IMG/VR virus record: IMGVR_UViG_3300032213_002477
Span: 1 to 24,997 of that record
Reading direction: 5' to 3' (one strand)
DNA length: 24,997 nucleotides
From: a virus
A program made the translations under genes and the position numbers. This document shows positions 21,979 through 24,997 of the stretch, in pieces. Position 1 is the stretch's first letter, and each line of letters starts with the position of its first letter. The notes below the pieces were generated by a model, which did no database searches, was not told where the DNA came from, and worked only from the letters and a program-made list of their open reading frames with translations.

Positions 21979-22626
21979 ATGAACAAATATACCATAATAA
22001 TACCAACACTTTGGAAGTCAAATAGAATACATAAATTACTTTTTGATTTGATTAAATGTGAATATGTATCTGAAATTATTTTAATAGATAATGCAGGTAA
22101 ATATTTTGAATATTATGAAGCATTGGATAAAGTAAAATTAGTACAGGTAGAAGAAAACATTTATGTTAACCCTGCTTGGAATTTGGGAATTAAGATTGCT
22201 AAAAATAATTGTATAGCATTATTAAACGATGATATAAACTTTAATCCAAATATATTCGAAGTCATAACCGAAGATATATTAAATCAATTTGGTATAATTG
22301 GGATGGGTGAGGGTAATTATAAATCATTAAATATAGAAGGTGACCCTATATTAGAAGTATGGCAACCTGGTGTAAATGATTGGGGTTGGGGATGTTTTAT
22401 TATGTTTGATAAAAAGAATTGGATTGATATTCCAGATAACATTAAAATATGGTATGGTGATAATTTTATCAAAGATGTAAACCCGGCACCAAAATCATGT
22501 TTAAGGAACTTTAAAGTCGAAACAGAAATGTCAACAACATCGGATGATGATGAATGGAATGATAGAAAAAAAGAAGACCATATTAATTTTATAAATTATT
22601 TAAGACATGGAAAAATTACCAATTAG
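21979..22626 (+). CDS. Family 2 (GT-A) glycosyltransferase, second
   Basis: This 215-residue protein begins KYTIIIPTLWKSNRI, a GT2 first strand. ILIDNAG (34-40) marks the second strand and NPAWNLGI (64-71) is the donor-binding helix. LLNDDINFNP (81-90) carries an acidic DD-x-N motif in the DxD position. WGWGCFIMFDK (135-145) and IWYGDNFI (157-164) fit the acceptor-side region of GT2 enzymes. It starts 2 nt after the previous stop and its end overlaps the next gene by 20 nt. No transmembrane segment is visible. Substrate is unknown. Confidence 0.87.
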   Translation: MNKYTIIIPTLWKSNRIHKLLFDLIKCEYVSEIILIDNAGKYFEYYEALDKVKLVQVEENIYVNPAWNLGIKIAKNNCIALLNDDINFNPNIFEVITEDILNQFGIIGMGEGNYKSLNIEGDPILEVWQPGVNDWGWGCFIMFDKKNWIDIPDNIKIWYGDNFIKDVNPAPKSCLRNFKVETEMSTTSDDDEWNDRKKEDHINFINYLRHGKITN

Positions 22627-23350
22627 TATAGGAATATTATCCTGGCATAGTGGACAAGTATTAGTAGATACTTTAACAACTTATCATAACAATGGATTAT
22701 TTGATATGGTAAACGATGTCACTATTTTATTTCAGGAAGTAACTGAACAAGATATTCAAATTGCAACACACTTTGGATTAGACTTTATAGGACTACAAAA
22801 GAACATAGGTATTGGCCAAGCGTTTATTAGATTAACCGAAAATGCACAACAAGATTATGTTTTAGTATTAGAACATGATTGGAATTTAATTGAAGATAAA
22901 CAAACTACATACGATAGATTAAAAAGAAGTTATCAAGCAATCGAAATGGGATTGGATGTTGTTCGTTTAAGACATAGAGCAAATCCTGGTAATCCACATT
23001 TTTCATTTAGACATAAAGGTAAAGAATTGACTTATTATGATGATGAAATTGGTTGCCAATCTCCACACTTATTAGATTCATTACATTGGTTAGACCCATC
23101 GGTTGAATTTCCAGAATTTATTAAAAAAACAGAGGATATGTTTTGGACTACATCTCGATATGGTAATTGGACAAATAACCCATGTCTTTATAAGAAACAA
23201 TTTTATTTAGATACGGTTAAACCATTTGCAGGTGAAGGAATTTCATTGGAAGGAAACATTAGTAAATGGTGGTCACAACAAGAATATAAAGTAGGACACA
23301 ACGAAGGTTTATTCATGCATAACGATTGGGCAAAATACGGAAGAAGATAA
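22607..23350 (+). CDS. GT-A type glycosyltransferase-like protein
   Basis: This 247-residue protein begins LPISIGILSWHSGQVLVDTL, typical of a GT-A first strand and helix. VLVLEHDWNLI (85-95) is likely the metal-binding segment, with E-x-D in place of DxD. RLRHRANPGNPHFSF and NPCLYKKQFYLD follow, the latter similar to acceptor-loop sequences in phage and bacterial GT2-like enzymes. The ATG at 22607 overlaps the preceding gene by 20 nt. The exact family is uncertain; GT2-like is my best match. Confidence 0.78.
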   Translation: MEKLPISIGILSWHSGQVLVDTLTTYHNNGLFDMVNDVTILFQEVTEQDIQIATHFGLDFIGLQKNIGIGQAFIRLTENAQQDYVLVLEHDWNLIEDKQTTYDRLKRSYQAIEMGLDVVRLRHRANPGNPHFSFRHKGKELTYYDDEIGCQSPHLLDSLHWLDPSVEFPEFIKKTEDMFWTTSRYGNWTNNPCLYKKQFYLDTVKPFAGEGISLEGNISKWWSQQEYKVGHNEGLFMHNDWAKYGRR

Positions 23351-23397
23351 AATGGTTGATTATTTAAAAAATTTAGAAATAATAAAAAACATATAAT

Positions 23398-23982
23398 ATG
23401 AAATTAGAAGAATTAATTGATAAATATGGTAGTGATAAAAACACAAGTAAATACACAGAATCCTATGTTCATTTTTTTGAACCAATTAAAAATGATGTTT
23501 CTAGTATATTAGAAATTGGTTTAGGTACGATAATACCTGGAGCCAAAAGTTCTATGCACGATTGGAAAACATCCCACATATCTGATTACAAACCGGGAGC
23601 ATCTTTAAGAGTTTGGCAAGATTACTTTCCAAATGCAAATGTGTATGGTGGTGATATACAAAAAGATACACAATTTACAGACAATAGAATAAAAACATTC
23701 TTATTTAATTCACAATCGGGAATAGAATGTAATGAAGCTTTGAAAGATTTAACATTTGATATTATAATAGATGATGGTGACCATGATGCTATTTCACAAA
23801 TAAAAACAATATTTAATTTAATTGGTAGAGTTAAGCCAAATGGATTTTATGTTATTGAAGATATAACTCCTGGAAATTCAGAAATTGTATTAGAATATAT
23901 AAATCCATTAATACACACTTTGCAACTGGAACCATATTTGGTAAATCCAGAAAAAAATATATTAATTTTAAAGTTTAAATAG
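23398..23982 (+). CDS. Class I SAM-dependent methyltransferase (third)
   Basis: This 194-residue protein starts LEELIDKYGSDKNTSKY, the DKYGSDK opening seen in methyltransferases of the cephalosporin-hydroxylase/macrocin type. Motif I is ILEIGLGTIIPG (37-48). DIIIDDGDH (121-129) matches the DDGxH block of the first methyltransferase in this island, and KPNGFYVIEDI (146-156) the later strand. It is a distant relative of the 20141 gene, so the island carries two versions of the same fold. The 47-nt gap upstream contains only a 14-codon AUG reading frame that I do not call. The stop overlaps the next GTG start (TAGTG). Confidence 0.85.
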   Translation: MKLEELIDKYGSDKNTSKYTESYVHFFEPIKNDVSSILEIGLGTIIPGAKSSMHDWKTSHISDYKPGASLRVWQDYFPNANVYGGDIQKDTQFTDNRIKTFLFNSQSGIECNEALKDLTFDIIIDDGDHDAISQIKTIFNLIGRVKPNGFYVIEDITPGNSEIVLEYINPLIHTLQLEPYLVNPEKNILILKFK

Positions 23983-24773
23983 TGAAATATACAATAATAG
24001 GTTGCATAACAAAATATGGTGTAGAACAAATTAGACCATTCGTTGAATCAATTGAACAAAGTGGATTTACTGGTGATAAATTAATGTTGGTCTATGAAAT
24101 TACACAAGATACCATTGATTATCTTAAAAATAAAGGATGGTTATTGATACAATCAGAACCACAACAGCATATTATATTACAAAGATTTAGAGATATGTAT
24201 CAGGTACTACATCAATATGAAACCGATGTAGTTATTTGGGTAGATGTTAAAGATATAATATTTCAAAAAGACCCAACTGAATGGTTAAATAAATGGATGC
24301 GTAGAGATATTCTCGCATTTAGTGAATCTCTAAAATTTGGAGATGAAGCTTGGGCAAGATTAAATGCTGGAACATCATTTCCTATGGAATGGGAATGGTT
24401 ACAAAACGAAGAAATACATTGTGCAGGAACCATTGTTGGTAAACGAGATGCAATAAGAGATTTATTTATTAATATTTATAGATGGAGTTTAACCACATCT
24501 AATCCAGAACAATTGGCAGACCAGGCAGCATACAATATTCTTATTCATTTGCATCAATTTAAAGATAAAGTACAATTTGTAAAACAACAAGAAGGTTTTG
24601 CAGCTCAATTGCATTTAAAATTAAAAAAAGGAGATACTTTACCATATACTGAAATATTACCTAACATAAATGGTATTGAAGTAAAAAATGAAAAAGGTGA
24701 ATTATACACATTAGTTCATCAATACGATAGAAACGAAGAACTTAAACAATTAATAGAAAACAAATACAAATGA
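23982..24773 (+). CDS. GT-A type glycosyltransferase-like protein with GTG start
   Basis: This 263-residue protein begins KYTIIGCITKYGVEQIRPFV. VIWVDVKDIIFQKDP (84-98) resembles the metal-binding segment of GT-A enzymes whose substrate is a nucleotide sugar (D88, D91). Later RDIL, AGTIVGKRDAI and QAAYNIL fit the acceptor half of GT-A proteins. The GTG start is chosen because it overlaps the preceding stop and gives the expected first strand. It is unlike the GT2 genes upstream, so another sub-family is likely. The family is only inferred. Confidence 0.68.
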   Translation: MKYTIIGCITKYGVEQIRPFVESIEQSGFTGDKLMLVYEITQDTIDYLKNKGWLLIQSEPQQHIILQRFRDMYQVLHQYETDVVIWVDVKDIIFQKDPTEWLNKWMRRDILAFSESLKFGDEAWARLNAGTSFPMEWEWLQNEEIHCAGTIVGKRDAIRDLFINIYRWSLTTSNPEQLADQAAYNILIHLHQFKDKVQFVKQQEGFAAQLHLKLKKGDTLPYTEILPNINGIEVKNEKGELYTLVHQYDRNEELKQLIENKYK

Positions 24774-24997
24774 AAAAAATAGTTATTACATCATTCGTAA
24801 TGCCACATGAGTTGGATGATTTAGAAAGAGTATTGGTAGATTTAAATAAAGCATCTAAATTTATAGATGGAGTGAATTATGAATTTTATATTTCATTTTC
24901 AGCTGATGATTATTTATTTGATTGGGAAAATTCAAAAGTAGATAAACAATTTTTTATAGATAGATTTAATTCACTAAAACCATTAACAAATTGGGCA
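24770..24997 (+). CDS. Probable glycosyltransferase, 5' part only
   Basis: The gene starts with ATG overlapping the previous stop (ATGA) and runs off the right edge after 76 codons. The visible protein reads MKKIVITSFVMPHELDDLER, then VNYEFYISFSADDYLFDW, with a first strand, a helix and a second strand like the beginning of a GT-A enzyme. The DxD region, normally near residue 90, is outside the window, so the family cannot be confirmed. Its presence shows that the glycan island continues to the right. Confidence 0.5.
   Translation, partial: MKKIVITSFVMPHELDDLERVLVDLNKASKFIDGVNYEFYISFSADDYLFDWENSKVDKQFFIDRFNSLKPLTNWA

Noticed and set aside
23352-23396. 14-codon AUG frame (MVDYLKNLEIIKNI) between two island genes
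   Set aside because: Too short, with no motif or paralogue; may be chance in A/T-rich DNA.
1-24997. tRNA genes, CRISPR array, insertion sequence, T4 late promoter TATAAATA
   Set aside because: Looked for by eye on both strands; no cloverleaf, no regularly spaced repeats, no transposase and no TATAAATA before a gene start were recognised.

Overview
The window is a gene-dense, AT-rich stretch of a large lytic phage genome. The replication genes (DnaB/gp41-type helicase, family B DNA polymerase like T4 gp43, PCNA-type sliding clamp like gp45, clamp loader subunits like gp44 and gp62) place it in the T4-like myovirus superfamily. Three things point to a Bacteroidota host. Four promoters fit the -33 TTTG / -7 TAnnTTTG pattern of that phylum. 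Most starts lack a Shine-Dalgarno sequence and several share an A-rich AACAAA-ATG context. A small DUF5522-like protein, a family I associate with Bacteroidota, is encoded. The host inference is indirect. All convincing genes are on the + strand, tightly packed, often with 1-26 nt overlaps. I saw no tRNA, CRISPR array or insertion sequence.

Layout. 1-324: C-terminal end of the replicative helicase. 325-487: the only sizeable gap. 488-2763: nucleotide supply module, with a B12-dependent (class II) ribonucleotide reductase, a small Cys-rich DUF5522-like protein and a thioredoxin. 2765-5737: a compact cassette with its own promoters: a 66-residue HTH protein overlapping the first of two tandem Mom-family proteins (putative adenine modification), then a DUF4338/DruA-like protein. 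5739-12169: the replisome core (polymerase, clamp, clamp loader large and small subunits) interleaved with an SGNH hydrolase, a 106-residue protein carrying a QLELF clamp-binding-like peptide, dUTPase and a zinc-ribbon protein. 12169-14325: a radical SAM protein with an N-terminal twitch-like Cys cluster, then a PD-(D/E)XK nuclease with Cas4/AddB-like cysteines.

14351-24997: an island of over 10 kb made mostly of glycan genes: two GT-B glycosyltransferases, two unrecognised phage proteins, at least six further glycosyltransferase-like genes of different families and three SAM methyltransferases. It runs off the right edge inside another glycosyltransferase-like gene.

How they may work together: NrdJ, thioredoxin and dUTPase feed clean dNTPs to a T4-type replisome. 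The Mom/DruA-like cassette may modify the new DNA or counter host defence. The glycan island probably builds or decorates a sugar on the virion, on DNA or on the host surface. The most interesting regions are the Mom/Mom/DruA-like cassette, the four-copy promoter with near-leaderless starts, and the glycan island with its associated radical SAM and SGNH genes.
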